From Gemmiger formicilis (GTDB lineage: Bacteria; Bacillota; Clostridia; Oscillospirales; Ruminococcaceae), in assembly GCF_024462815.1 (NCBI RefSeq), contig NZ_JANGCG010000018.1, positions 1 through 53,513 on the forward strand: a stretch of 53,513 nt of DNA. The letters are read 5' to 3'. Of this stretch, positions 35,762 through 45,018 are shown one piece after another (the first letter of the stretch is position 1; the number at the start of each line of letters is the position of its first letter). The notes beneath the pieces were generated by a model. That model saw only the letters and a list, made by a program, of their open reading frames with translations. It did not search any database and was not told where the DNA came from. Position numbers and translations under genes: made by a program.

Positions 35762-35852
35762 TTTCGTCCTCTGTTTTGAAAAAATTCAGGATAATTTAAG
35801 TGTGCATCCGTTACAATCAGTGTAAAGCAAATTTCGAAGGGAGTCAACCATC
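35762..35852. promoter_or_regulatory. divergent promoter region of the TCS and propeller/SBP operon
   Basis: 91 bp between divergent starts. For the plus strand, TACAAT at 35812-35817 is a plausible -10, but there is no consensus -35 17 bp upstream, as expected if the adjacent OmpR-type regulator activates it. AAGGGAG precedes ATG 35853. I cannot define the operator. Confidence 0.4.
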
Positions 35853-37118
35853 ATGAAGCAAATCGGAAAAAAACTCTTATCTGCAACACTATCAGCCCTG
35901 ATGATAGTGTCGGCCTTATCCGCATGCGGAAGCTCGCCCTCGGATGCTGCCGAGACTTCCGCTCCGGCCAGTGAATCTTCCAGCGCATCTGCCGATTCAC
36001 AATCCACGGAAATTTCAAAAACAGGTACGGCTACAGGCGCCTATGTTCAAGAGTCTATGTCCGAAAACCCGCCCGATACATATAGCCGCTTTTACGATCT
36101 GCGGATCGATCAGGATGGAAACGTCCTCCTGGTCGGATTAAACTCAACGGGTAAACGTCAGCTCTTACAGTTTGAATCCTCTACATGGACTGTTCTGCAG
36201 GAAAGCGACATGCCTGCCAACGCCCCAAACTATGTGGACATCGCAGATGACGGCTCGATTTGGGCTGTCACAAGAAACAGCGACGGGCAGTATTCGCTTT
36301 GTACCGGTCAAGACGCGAATGCATTAGAGCCCGTAGAGGTAGATAGCCTGCTGCAGTCCGGCGCTCTACCAGTTGGACTCCGGCTGACCGATGACGGGAA
36401 AGTATTTCTGACAGTGCAAGTGGCAGAATCCACCATTTTCGTACTGATCGACTGCGCCACGCGCCAGGTTACAACGATAACCCCCGGCTTTTACGGCAGC
36501 CCGGTCCTGTATTCAGAGGGGAAAGTTTACGCTTTTGTTACTGGCAGCACGAACCTGACTGTCTTTGATGCAAACAGCGGAAATACTTTGCAGCAATATC
36601 AACTGCCCCTTGCCGAGTCCCTGCCCTCAACATGTGCCGCTTCTGTAAACAGCGGTATTTTGACCTGGGCCGACAGTAACGGAATCCATCAGCTCGCCCT
36701 AGATGGCATGCTGCAGCAAACATTCGCTGACAATCGCAGTTTTGTACTCGCAAGCAACGAGTTTATAAAACAACAGCTTGTTGTGGATCAAGACGGCAGC
36801 TATTGGGTCAGCGGGATGGATGGCAACAATCATGCGCAGCTTTACCGCTATCACTACGATGCGGAAGCGACGATTCCTTCTGGCAGTGAGTTGGTTATCT
36901 GGGCTATGGAAGACAGTTTTCTCCTGCGGGAGGGCATCAATGCTTACGCGGCCCAGCATCCAGAGCAGACCATCACAGTGGAATACGGGCAGGACAGCAT
37001 AAATAACGGAATGACGCTTGATGATGTTATTCGAACCCTCAATGTGGAGATCTTCGCAGGAGAGGGGCCAGATGTGCTTGTATTTGATGGGCTGCCGATC
37101 GAGTCCTATATAGATTAG
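35853..37118 (+). CDS. beta-propeller/solute-binding fusion lipoprotein, 5' part up to in-frame TAG
   Basis: 421 residues. Lipobox VSALSACGSS (Cys near 25), then a Ser/Ala-rich linker. About 300 residues of repeated strands follow (RFYDLRIDQDGNVLLVGL, YVDIADDGSIWAV, VGLRLTDDGKVFLTV, QQLVVDQDGSYWVSGMDG), read as a beta-propeller. From about residue 345 a solute-binding domain starts (SELVIWAMEDSFLLREGINA) and contains FAGEGPDVLVFDGLPIESYI. It stops at TAG 37116-37118, in mid-domain. The same frame continues directly with the rest of the domain, so one nonsense change has split a protein of about 739 residues. An extracellular sensor or binding protein is likely. Confidence 0.8.
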   Translation: MKQIGKKLLSATLSALMIVSALSACGSSPSDAAETSAPASESSSASADSQSTEISKTGTATGAYVQESMSENPPDTYSRFYDLRIDQDGNVLLVGLNSTGKRQLLQFESSTWTVLQESDMPANAPNYVDIADDGSIWAVTRNSDGQYSLCTGQDANALEPVEVDSLLQSGALPVGLRLTDDGKVFLTVQVAESTIFVLIDCATRQVTTITPGFYGSPVLYSEGKVYAFVTGSTNLTVFDANSGNTLQQYQLPLAESLPSTCAASVNSGILTWADSNGIHQLALDGMLQQTFADNRSFVLASNEFIKQQLVVDQDGSYWVSGMDGNNHAQLYRYHYDAEATIPSGSELVIWAMEDSFLLREGINAYAAQHPEQTITVEYGQDSINNGMTLDDVIRTLNVEIFAGEGPDVLVFDGLPIESYID

Positions 37119-38072
37119 GGGATTTTGGCCGATTTAAGTCAGGTTGACACCGATGATTGCTATAAGAACATTGTAAATTGTTATACAGATTCGGATGGCT
37201 GTTGGGCACTGCCGCTTTTATTCCGTCCCGGCTTGCTTTATTGCAAGTCGCAGGAAAACGCCGAACCGCTATCGCAGGCGCAGTGTTTGACTGATTTGCA
37301 GGATCTGCTTTGTGTAAAGTCAAATTTCCACTATGACGGCTATTACAACTTGTTCAATGAACTGTACCCCGCTTCCAGTGCGTCCATCTTTGCGCTTGGC
37401 GCGCAAGAAGTAAACGAAAGCGCTCTGCGTGAATTTTTAACTGTTACCGAAGCAGTCGTTCAAGCACAAAACATCACTTCTGAATTTGACCCGCTATTTG
37501 GCGATGGTGAAGATACAGCAGGCACTTCTGATGGCCAGCATTTGGCTGTAGATATTCCAGTCAGCATGAATTGGTACGCACGCCCACAGGACCCCGCCGA
37601 TTGTGCGACCGGCTGCCCCACCGATTATTTGCTGACCTACATTTATATGGTCAGCGAAACACAAGCGGTCCCGGCTTTAATTTGCCCCTTTCCGGGCGAC
37701 GTGTTCGTTCCCGCTATGACTATGGGGGTGCTGAATACTTCTGATCAGATAGATGCCGGTGTGGAATTTATCCAGACCATGCTGGACTGCGAAAATGAGC
37801 AAGTAGCCGACCGGGGCAGTTTTAATGGTTATTTTGTTCGTGAAGGAGTGCAGATGCGCACAACAGGCGGCAGCAGTGACCTTCCCACGCCTGCTGAATT
37901 GGGCTTAGACACCGTATGTGCTCAACTGACCACCCCCGCCAATACGGACTTGAGTTTGAAGGAACTCGTCTACGACGAAGCCTCCCAACTGTATAGTGGC
38001 AATCAGGATCTGGAGACCACCATAGCCAACATCCTGCAGCGGGCGAGCCTGTATTATGCGGAACAACGATAG
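37119..38072 (+). pseudogene. 3' part of the split propeller/solute-binding lipoprotein
   Basis: Same frame as the preceding part, straight after the TAG: GILADLSQVDTDDCYKN, ALPLLFRPGLLYC, then the C-terminal lobe with ALICPFPGDVFVPAMTMGVL and GSFNGYFVREGVQ. It has no signal peptide of its own. A TTG at 37125 behind AGGGG could allow weak re-initiation, but a product from it would stay in the cytosol. It ends in TAG, overlapping the permease start by 17 bp, so that TAG is a working stop and genome-wide TAG recoding is unlikely. Confidence 0.75.
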
Positions 38073-38958
38073 GCGTTTGCGAAGCCGGCACACGACCGCC
38101 TCTCAAGAGAACCGGGCTGCGTGGTTGTTCCTGCTTCCAAGTTTGATCGGGGTTCTTTTGTTCGTTTTGCTGCCATTTGTCGAGACGATCCGGCGCAGCA
38201 TGTTCGACACGATGGGAAGTACGTGGGTAGGTTTTTCCAATTATGATTCTGTTTTACAGAATGACGCTTTCCAGCTGGCCGTAGCCAACACCGCTCGTTT
38301 CCTGGGTATTTGCCTGCCCCTTCTTCTATCCGGGAGTCTGATTCTTGCCCTGGTCCTTCACAGCCGCCCCTTGCAAGAAACAAAGGCCGCGCGCGTTTTT
38401 AAGACCACCTTTCTGCTTCCTATTGCTATCCCTGTAGCCAGTATAGTTCTTCTCTGGCAAACACTTTTTTCCCGCCAGGGGCTATGCAATGGCTGGTTGA
38501 CATGGCTGGGTGCGCAGCCTGTCGACTTTATGGGGACGGGAGCGGCATTTTGGGTCTTAACAGCGACCTATCTGTGGAAAAACTGTGGTTACACACAGGT
38601 TCTTTGGGCGACCGGCTTAGAAGCTATCCCTGCAGATCAGTATGAGGCGGCCCGTGTGGATGGCGCAGGCCCTTGGCAGCAGTTTTGCCACATTACTTGG
38701 CCTGCACTTCAGCCTACTCTGGTGCTGACCCTGATTTTAAGTTTGCTCAATGCGTTCAAGGTCTTTCGCGAGGCGTATCTGGTAGCTGGGCGTTATCCAC
38801 AACAGAGCATTTATTTGCTTCAGCATCTATTTAATAACTGGTTTTTGAGTTTGGACTTGCCACGCTTGGCGGCGGCCGCCATATTGGTGGCATTGGTACT
38901 GTTGGCTGGAATTCTGGCCTTGTTGAAATGGTGGGATCACTGTGCAAAAGAAGAATAA
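38056..38958 (+). CDS. sugar-type ABC permease (MalF-like)
   Basis: 300 residues, six membrane helices. AAWLFLLPSLIGVLLFVLLP starts the membrane part; the EAA loop is ADQYEAARVDGAGPWQQF followed by CHITWPALQP; FKVFREAYLVAGRYPQQSIY follows. Homologous to the permease at 14367. Its start lies inside the lipoprotein 3' end (17 bp overlap), which implies translational coupling. The ATPase is not encoded here. Confidence 0.9.
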   Translation: MRNNDRRLRSRHTTASQENRAAWLFLLPSLIGVLLFVLLPFVETIRRSMFDTMGSTWVGFSNYDSVLQNDAFQLAVANTARFLGICLPLLLSGSLILALVLHSRPLQETKAARVFKTTFLLPIAIPVASIVLLWQTLFSRQGLCNGWLTWLGAQPVDFMGTGAAFWVLTATYLWKNCGYTQVLWATGLEAIPADQYEAARVDGAGPWQQFCHITWPALQPTLVLTLILSLLNAFKVFREAYLVAGRYPQQSIYLLQHLFNNWFLSLDLPRLAAAAILVALVLLAGILALLKWWDHCAKEE

Positions 38959-39802
38959 AGCCAAACGAGGTCACTGGATTTGGGTTTGCCTGATCCCGGC
39001 CGCGCTGCTGGTATGGTGGCCGCTTTGGTTTCTCTGCACCGGTGCTCTGATGCCGGAAGAGGAGTTGGAGCTGACGGTAGGCCCTGCGCTGGGGCTGCAC
39101 AATGGCTTCGCTACCTGGCATATTCTGCCGACCTGGCCCACTTTGGAACCTTTGCTGACGCTCTTGTTGGATACACCGCAGTTTTTTGTGATGTTCTGGA
39201 ACAGTATGGAGCAATCCGTCACTCAAGTGGCAGGCCAGTTATTGGTAGGCGCACCGGCTGCGTGGGCCATCAGCAGACTGCGTTTCCACGGCCGAGGGGC
39301 GGTTCGCGGTTTGTATATCGTTTTAATGCTATTGCCTTTCCAGGTCACAATGGTTCCCAGTTATCTGGTTCTACGTCAATTCGGTCTATTGGATACCCCC
39401 TGGGCTGTCATTTTGCCCGGTATCTTCTCAACTTTTCCGGTTTTCATTATGGAGCGCGGCTTTGACGCAATACCGAGAGAAGTATTGGAGTCCGCAGCTA
39501 TAGACGGAGCTAACCATTGGCACCGCTTTTGGAACATCGGTATCCCGCTTGGTGTACCTGGGATCATTTCTGCACTGACCCTGGGATTCCTTGATGCCTG
39601 GAATGCTATTGAACAACCCATAACCTTTTTGAAATCCCCACAATATTGGCCCTTGTCCCTCTATCTCACCAATCTTGACACTGAACAATTAGGTTTATCA
39701 ATGGCGGCCAGTTTATTGATGCTGGCTCCTTCTGTACTGGTTTTCCGCTTTGGGCAAACCTACCTTGAAACCGGTCTCGCTGCAGGGGCTGTGAAAGGAT
39801 GA
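38942..39802 (+). CDS. sugar-type ABC permease (MalG-like)
   Basis: 286 residues from GTG 38942, overlapping the preceding gene by 17 bp. Six membrane helices; EAA loop REVLESAAIDGANHWHRF followed by WNIGIPLGVP; LDAWNAIEQPITFLKSPQYW is the counterpart of the motif in the permease at 15170. It forms the membrane channel with the preceding permease. Confidence 0.9.
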   Translation: MQKKNKAKRGHWIWVCLIPAALLVWWPLWFLCTGALMPEEELELTVGPALGLHNGFATWHILPTWPTLEPLLTLLLDTPQFFVMFWNSMEQSVTQVAGQLLVGAPAAWAISRLRFHGRGAVRGLYIVLMLLPFQVTMVPSYLVLRQFGLLDTPWAVILPGIFSTFPVFIMERGFDAIPREVLESAAIDGANHWHRFWNIGIPLGVPGIISALTLGFLDAWNAIEQPITFLKSPQYWPLSLYLTNLDTEQLGLSMAASLLMLAPSVLVFRFGQTYLETGLAAGAVKG

Positions 39803-41286
39803 CGAATTTGGAAATCATACATAAACTAAAACGGCGCCTTCACGCCATCTCCGAAAACAGTACGAATCAGTCACGTGCGGGCATTGATTTTCTTCGTTTT
39901 CTGGGTGTCATGCTCATTTTGACGCTGCTTGTACGTGGAACAGCAGCAGCCACGACCCCTGTTGTCACTGTGACCAACCCTTATCAGGGAACCGTCAGCC
40001 AGAGTTTCATTTTGTCAGGGGAGCTCTCTCCCGGAGCAGGTACCCCCTTGACTCTTCCGGAAGGGCTGCTCATAGAACAGGTCCTTGTCCAGCCAGGCGA
40101 TTCGGTCACGCAGGGGCAAACACTGGCCGTCCTTTCGGTAGACGATATTGATACTGCGATCGACCAGCTCCAAGCTTCTTTGGAGCAGCACCAGGTGCAG
40201 GCTGACCAGCTTACGAATGCAGACGTTGCCGATTCGTTCGCATGGCAGCAGGCACAACAACAGTTAGACCGTGCCTATTCCAATTATCAGCAAATAGTTA
40301 CCGAAAACGAACAGGCTATCGCCAGTGCCCAGGAAGCCTTAGACAGCGCCCGCAAGGCATTGAGTGAAGTGGAAGGCCGTGAGCCGCAGCGGCCTTTTGA
40401 AGATTCATACTGGGAAATGGCCACTCCGGAACAGACTGAAACAGAGCAAAAGTACTCCGATTGGCAAAACGAATTGAGTAATGCACAGGCTGCGGTCCAA
40501 CAGGCACAAAACGATTTAGAAAGCGCTCAGCAAACGGCAGAAAGCGAACAGCGAAATGCACTGGCTGCCGCCCAAAGTGCAGAGGACTCCCGCAACAGTG
40601 CCCAGCACAGTTACGAAAAAGAGGCGGCCGATTTAGCGGAATCCAACCGTTCCGATCTCGCCAGCGCCGAAGTGCTTTTGACTCAGATTCGTCAAGAAAA
40701 GCAAAAACTTGCAGATCTGACTGCGCTAAAGGATGCTTCGGGCAACTTTTCTGCTCCAGCAGATGGAATCATTACCGAGATTTCCTTAGTACCCGGAGAA
40801 ACCAGTTCCGCAGTTGCAGGTCTGCTTGCCGCTGGTGAGCAAAGTTATACCCTTATTACCCCTGTTACCTCTGCGCAAAGTACCTTGATACAGTCGGGGT
40901 GCACTATTTCGGTAAAACAGGGTCAGACCACAGGGAGCGCCGCTTTGGAAAGTATCGAATCGGATATGGCGCAGTTCACGGTATCAGGGTCACAATGGAA
41001 AGTCGGAACTGCTACCATTACAGTCACTACCACGAGTGGCGAAAGTGGGCTTTGCCTGCCGGCTACCGCAGTCAACAGCGATAATACAGGAGACTTTGTT
41101 TATCTTGTAGAAACGAAAAACACCGTGCTGGGGGCACAGAACGTTTTGATACGTCTCCCTGTCACCATCGATGAACGCGGGGATGGGGTCGTACGCGTTT
41201 CTGGTGCACTGGATGGAAAGGAACAGATCGTCAGTGCCAGTAGTAAACCACTTTCTGCCGGAGCGCAGGTGCGGATCGATGCGTAA
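39799..41286 (+). CDS. HlyD/RND-type adaptor (membrane fusion protein)
   Basis: 495 residues. One membrane helix (about 34-51), a lipoyl-like barrel half (LPEGLLIEQVLVQPGDSVTQ, about 82-101), and a long Gln/Ala/Glu-rich coiled coil (about 115-310). The other barrel half is APADGIITEISLVPGE; beta domains with SGCTISVKQGQTTG and GLCLPATAVNSD follow. Such proteins sit outside the membrane and couple MacB-type or other exporters to the surface. Starts in ATGA overlap with the permease. Its presence in an importer-type operon is unusual. Confidence 0.88.
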   Translation: MTNLEIIHKLKRRLHAISENSTNQSRAGIDFLRFLGVMLILTLLVRGTAAATTPVVTVTNPYQGTVSQSFILSGELSPGAGTPLTLPEGLLIEQVLVQPGDSVTQGQTLAVLSVDDIDTAIDQLQASLEQHQVQADQLTNADVADSFAWQQAQQQLDRAYSNYQQIVTENEQAIASAQEALDSARKALSEVEGREPQRPFEDSYWEMATPEQTETEQKYSDWQNELSNAQAAVQQAQNDLESAQQTAESEQRNALAAAQSAEDSRNSAQHSYEKEAADLAESNRSDLASAEVLLTQIRQEKQKLADLTALKDASGNFSAPADGIITEISLVPGETSSAVAGLLAAGEQSYTLITPVTSAQSTLIQSGCTISVKQGQTTGSAALESIESDMAQFTVSGSQWKVGTATITVTTTSGESGLCLPATAVNSDNTGDFVYLVETKNTVLGAQNVLIRLPVTIDERGDGVVRVSGALDGKEQIVSASSKPLSAGAQVRIDA

Positions 41287-42361
41287 GCGTTTGATCGTGC
41301 TGCTCTGGCTGGGGTTATATGTGCTGTGTCTGTGGCTTGCTGTGCGGGCAGCTGCCGAAGCCCAGCAAATCAGTCCGGGGGCTAGTTTACGATATGTTCA
41401 GGCACTACGGAGCGATCAGGTAATGAAAGCCCGTGCGTATGCGCAGAGCGAGCAAAACGAGGGCGGGATTTTTGCTACATTCTGGACGGAGAATGAGAGC
41501 AGCGTTCAAGCTGCCGCCAGTCAACGGACCATCCAAGAAGTATGCAGCATTGGATTTTATGGAGCGGCATCGGCAGCGTATGCGGCAAATTACCTGTATG
41601 GCACAGCTCCAGGTGATGGGGATACCAGTCAATGCTCCGTCAGTATCTCACTTGCTTGGGATCTATGGGGCAGTACAGACGTGTTGGGACAAATATTAAC
41701 ACTGGACCCCGACACGGAGAATGCGCGAAGTTACGAAGTATGTGGCATTTTTTCCGGCAATTCCGACCGAGTTCTCTACGGAGCAGGCAGTTCCGATGCG
41801 TTCCGCTATATCGAACTGACCCATATTTCCTTGGGCAACCCTTCTCAGAGCGTTCAGAAATTTATAGCTGGCAGTGGTTTGGAGCAGCCAGACCAACTGT
41901 TATGTGACGCCGCAGTCGCTTGGCTGTTGGACGCATTGACAGGGATGCCCGTGATACTTCTGCTTGTAGGGTGTCTATGGAACGTCCTGTTCCGGATATT
42001 CTGGAATAAAAAGCAGCGAGAACTCATGATGTTCATCGTTGCCTTACTTTTCGTCTGCTTGTTGCCCATGTGGTTATCTGCGCTGCCCGGTTGGCTCATA
42101 CCGAACCAGTGGGGCAGTATGGCAGCGTGGAGTTCACTCGTTTCGGCAGCCGGAGAGCGCTTGCAGGAATGGTTTGCTCTATGGCCCACAGCAAGGGATG
42201 TGCATCTCAAAGTCAACGTGCTGCAAGTCATAGCCGCCACACTTGGCAGCATTGTATTTGCCATCATCGCCTTCTTGGCGTGGGCACGTCCGATCACCCA
42301 TGCACCTCGAAATGCAGATGCGGTCCCATTGTGCGGCCGGTATGCCCCACATAGGCAATGA
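41279..42361 (+). CDS. MacB/FtsX-like membrane protein, 3' end replaced
   Basis: 360 residues from ATG 41279 (8-bp overlap with the adaptor). Topology is one N-terminal helix (5-25), an extracellular domain of about 200 residues, then three helices (GMPVILLLVGCLWNVLFRIF near 220; 245-270; 320-340). The extracellular ISLAWDLWGSTDVLGQILTL followed by YEVCGIFSG resembles the MacB periplasmic core. After AFLAWARP the reading enters sequence antisense to a peptidase gene and ends 24 codons later, so the native C-terminus is lost. Paired with the HlyD-like adaptor it would form an exporter or a mechanotransmitter; no ATPase is encoded here. Confidence 0.7.
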   Translation: MRKRLIVLLWLGLYVLCLWLAVRAAAEAQQISPGASLRYVQALRSDQVMKARAYAQSEQNEGGIFATFWTENESSVQAAASQRTIQEVCSIGFYGAASAAYAANYLYGTAPGDGDTSQCSVSISLAWDLWGSTDVLGQILTLDPDTENARSYEVCGIFSGNSDRVLYGAGSSDAFRYIELTHISLGNPSQSVQKFIAGSGLEQPDQLLCDAAVAWLLDALTGMPVILLLVGCLWNVLFRIFWNKKQRELMMFIVALLFVCLLPMWLSALPGWLIPNQWGSMAAWSSLVSAAGERLQEWFALWPTARDVHLKVNVLQVIAATLGSIVFAIIAFLAWARPITHAPRNADAVPLCGRYAPHRQ

Positions 42362-43103
42362 CCTGCCCAGCTTTGACCTGCTGGTCCACCGTGACACAGA
42401 TGCTGGAGCAGTGCGCGTACAGTGTAGTCAGCCCGCCGCCGTGGTCCAGCTTGACGTGGTAACCGTAACTGCCGCCCCAACTGTCCAGCCCGTTGGCGAT
42501 GGTCACTGTGCCGTTGGCAGCCGCAAGGATCGGCGTGCCCTCTGGCACCGCGATGTCGGTACCGCTGTGGTAGCTGACTTCGCCGGTAATCGGGTCGGTA
42601 CGGTATCCTTGAGGGGATGTGATTGTGCCCGGCACCGGCAGCGGCCACTGGAGGCGTCCATCCGCCAGCGACGCATCGCTGCCCGGTGTCATCACCTCAC
42701 CGCCACCCGTGGAAAAACCACCCAGCAGTTTGCCCCATAGTGGGGCGGTATTCTCCGCCAGCAACAGGCTCAGGTACTCGTTCTGTCGGGCATTAAAGTC
42801 GTATTCATCTCTCATTTCTTCCGGGGACCTGTGGGTCAGTTCGATCACCAAGACCGTTTCGGTGATGGTCTCTGTTGAAGTATTTCCTTCTTCACCCGGC
42901 ACCTCGACATCATGGCTCTGCGCTTCGATGCGGTGATCCACCTCATTCATATCCCAAAGTGTGGTGCGCAGTCGATCCAGATTTTCTTCATCCAAATAGG
43001 CCACAGGGGCGCCATCTTCTGCGCCGCTGACATAGGAAGCAAAAACCGCCAGGACATCTTGCCATGCGATGGCATATTCAAAATGGTGACCGTGAGCAGG
43101 CAC
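42294..43103 (-). pseudogene. 5'-truncated M23 peptidase of conjugative-element type
   Basis: 269 codons open. YAIAWQDVLAVFA near the start resembles the membrane-distal part of the hydrolases encoded in Gram-positive conjugative elements. LASTM/M23 domain: YHSGTDIAV (HxxxD) and GPHLHFEVHG (HxH), the zinc ligands. The first residues are encoded by antisense of the sigma-like gene, so the natural 5' end with its membrane anchor is missing. The 3' end overlaps the MacB-like gene by 68 bp. Both ends are therefore recombination joints. Enzyme part intact, expression doubtful. Confidence 0.7.
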
Positions 43104-43594
43104 TCGCTCTTTTGGAGAAGTTTTCTCCCCTGCTCAAGAAATATGCATTCTTCCTGCAATCAGAGGATGCGTTGCCGGATTTTCAATGTTTCTTACTATC
43201 CTTCGCCAAAAATTTACAACTTAACGAGTTGATTATAAGCGCAGATGGTGCTATCATAAGCTATATCAACAAGGCAATATATCATCATTATATCGCACTT
43301 TCTAAGGCGAAACGTCATCAGCTTCCCACTGTTTCGATTGAAATCCAAACGGACTATGATCCTTTGCAGTTCGACACCGCATTCAGCGAATCCGATACAT
43401 ACAATAATCTCTTGCTGCTTGATCTTAAACGTGCGCTAAGTGCCGAAGAGTATCATATCATTTATGACCATTACTTCCGTCAATACAGCATCCAAGAAAT
43501 TGCCGCCAGAGATAACAAGTCTCGGCAGGCCATAAACAAATGTAAAAAGATTGCATTAGAAAAATTACGTCGTTATTGGAGAATCAAGCAATAA
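43064..43594 (+). CDS. sigma-70-like helper/regulator of mobile-element type
   Basis: 176 residues. NGDREQALALLEKFSPLLKK resembles sigma region 2 and the end carries a region 4-like helix-turn-helix (AEEYHIIYDHYFRQYSIQEI, ARDNKSRQAINKCKKIAL). Small proteins of this type occur in Tn916-like and related clostridial elements. The first eight residues come from the joint with the M23 fragment, so the natural start is uncertain. It precedes a lipoprotein gene by 73 bp. A 5'-truncated second copy lies at 47806-48150, followed by the same downstream sequence. Confidence 0.65.
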   Translation: MRWHIQNGDREQALALLEKFSPLLKKYAFFLQSEDALPDFQCFLLSFAKNLQLNELIISADGAIISYINKAIYHHYIALSKAKRHQLPTVSIEIQTDYDPLQFDTAFSESDTYNNLLLLDLKRALSAEEYHIIYDHYFRQYSIQEIAARDNKSRQAINKCKKIALEKLRRYWRIKQ

Positions 43595-43710
43595 TTATCA
43601 CGTATACTGTTACCGCTTTTCAATTTTCCGGGCTGTTTCGCAGAAAAATTCAAAGGAGGTATCTGTTATGAAGCGTCCGATTACTAAAATTGTTCTTCCG
43701 ATTACCTTAA
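43592..43710. repeat. duplicated block, copy 1 (sigma-like 3' end to lipoprotein 5' end)
   Basis: Nearly identical to 48148-48262: the intergenic sequence, AAAGGAGG ribosome site and first 13 lipoprotein codons recur with few changes. Similarity continues upstream through the sigma-like gene at lower identity. Confidence 0.85.
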
Positions 43711-44468
43711 GCGCTTTTCTTTTAGCAGGCTGCCAATCGCCTTCCACATCTGTTTCATCATCCACCCCATCTCACCCTTCCACCGTAACAACGCCAGTTC
43801 CTCCATCTCCTGCGTCGGAGGAATCAGCTTCGTCTACGCCTACGGTAGAGAGTATGCCAAACGCAGCATCAGATTCGGAATTGTCCAATGATCCTGCACC
43901 AAAGGAAATAGATACCTCCGATTGGGTATCAGTCGTTCCTTCCGACATTGACCTAGCCAAGATCGAAGACTTTCTGAACGGCAGTCGGTTATTAGGTATT
44001 TTAAGTGAGGATAATACAATCGTTATTTTGTCTGAATCCGATGAGTCCAGGCAGTATTTAAGGTGGGCTGTATCCCTCTGCTTAACACAGGCCGCTTCCG
44101 ACAAAGGACTTCCTTTGCAAACCAACGAAGATGGTGTGCCTTATTTTCCAATTTCCGATTTTGAAGAAGCCGCATATGAACTGTTTGGAATCCAATACAA
44201 CTTTTCTTCTTTGGCTGAATCTGCATCTGACCGCGCCCCGGACGGAATGCTTTGCGTAACATGGGGCTATGAAAATTCATTGGCTGGAACCACTATCCAA
44301 GAGAACACCTTATTAAAAGGGAATGGAGAATATTCTGCTATCTTAGAAAATCAATTTTATAATCCGGGAGAGGATCCCACAGTTTATCTTGAGCAAATTG
44401 TATTCTCCCAAAATAATTCTTATCAGTTTTCACCTATTCGTATTTTGCAAGTTAAAAGTATACAATAA
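43668..44468 (+). CDS. lipoprotein, array member 1 (candidate immunity protein)
   Basis: 266 residues. Lipobox LSAFLLAGCQSP, then about 65 residues rich in Ser, Thr and Pro, then a globular part. Its pattern YFPISDFEEAAYELFGIQYNFSS and a C-terminal strand pair is echoed in the lipoproteins at 48420 and 50502, so I group them as one fold. I recognise no named family. It faces an M23 peptidase fragment, convergent, 92 bp away. AAAGGAGG before the ATG. Protection against that hydrolase is inference. Confidence 0.65.
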   Translation: MKRPITKIVLPITLSAFLLAGCQSPSTSVSSSTPSHPSTVTTPVPPSPASEESASSTPTVESMPNAASDSELSNDPAPKEIDTSDWVSVVPSDIDLAKIEDFLNGSRLLGILSEDNTIVILSESDESRQYLRWAVSLCLTQAASDKGLPLQTNEDGVPYFPISDFEEAAYELFGIQYNFSSLAESASDRAPDGMLCVTWGYENSLAGTTIQENTLLKGNGEYSAILENQFYNPGEDPTVYLEQIVFSQNNSYQFSPIRILQVKSIQ

Positions 44469-44559
44469 AAAGCAGGTACAGCAACCAAATACCCACGATG
44501 GAATTTTACTGTACCTACCAATAAAGTTTTAGTAAATAATTTCAGATGTTACATATCAA

Positions 44560-45003
44560 TCAAGACCTATCAACATGATAAAACGGCAATGCATTGATGG
44601 GGTCTACCACCGGCAAAAGACTAATTGAAGTCCAGCCTTTCACACCGGGAGCCATTCGAGCATCGTTACCTACAAATAGGCCGAAATGCAGGTGCGGACC
44701 GGTAGAGTTTCCCGTACTCCCAATCGTACCGATGCGGTCACCCTTTTTTACTTGCTGACCAGGAGTCAAAGTCGGAGCCGACAGCAGATGCATGTAAAGG
44801 GTGCGTGCGTATTTGCCAGACATATTTGTGGTGGTATTGTTATGGTTAATTGCAATGCAGTTCCCCATAGTTGCCATCCCATCGCCAGAAGCCGGATGCG
44901 CATCGTCTTGAACGAAAGAAACCACACCATCTGCAAATGCGTAGACACCATGGTCTGCATGCTTGTCGCGGATATCAATTCCCAGATTTTGTTTCTCCTT
45001 TGC
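44560..45003 (-). pseudogene. M23 peptidase remnant, array hydrolase 1
   Basis: Open from just after a TAA: GIDIRDKHADHGVYAFADGV, NCIAINHNNTTTNMSGKYA, HLHFGL and the C-terminus. It is closely similar to the last 150 residues of the enzyme at 51310. The His of the first zinc motif and everything before it are gone. AAAGGAG, a normal ribosome site for these genes, abuts the middle of the domain, which shows an internal deletion. Not a functional enzyme. Confidence 0.8.
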
Positions 45004-45018
45004 TTAATCTGTCGTTTA

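Noticed and set aside
37116..37118. TAG as a recoded sense codon
   Set aside because: TAG ends this same gene at 38070-38072 in a normal stop/start overlap, and also ends the ParR-like gene; a single mutation is simpler.
42294..43103. Intact conjugative-element hydrolase gene
   Set aside because: The membrane anchor and N-terminal domain are missing and the first codons are antisense of the neighbouring gene.
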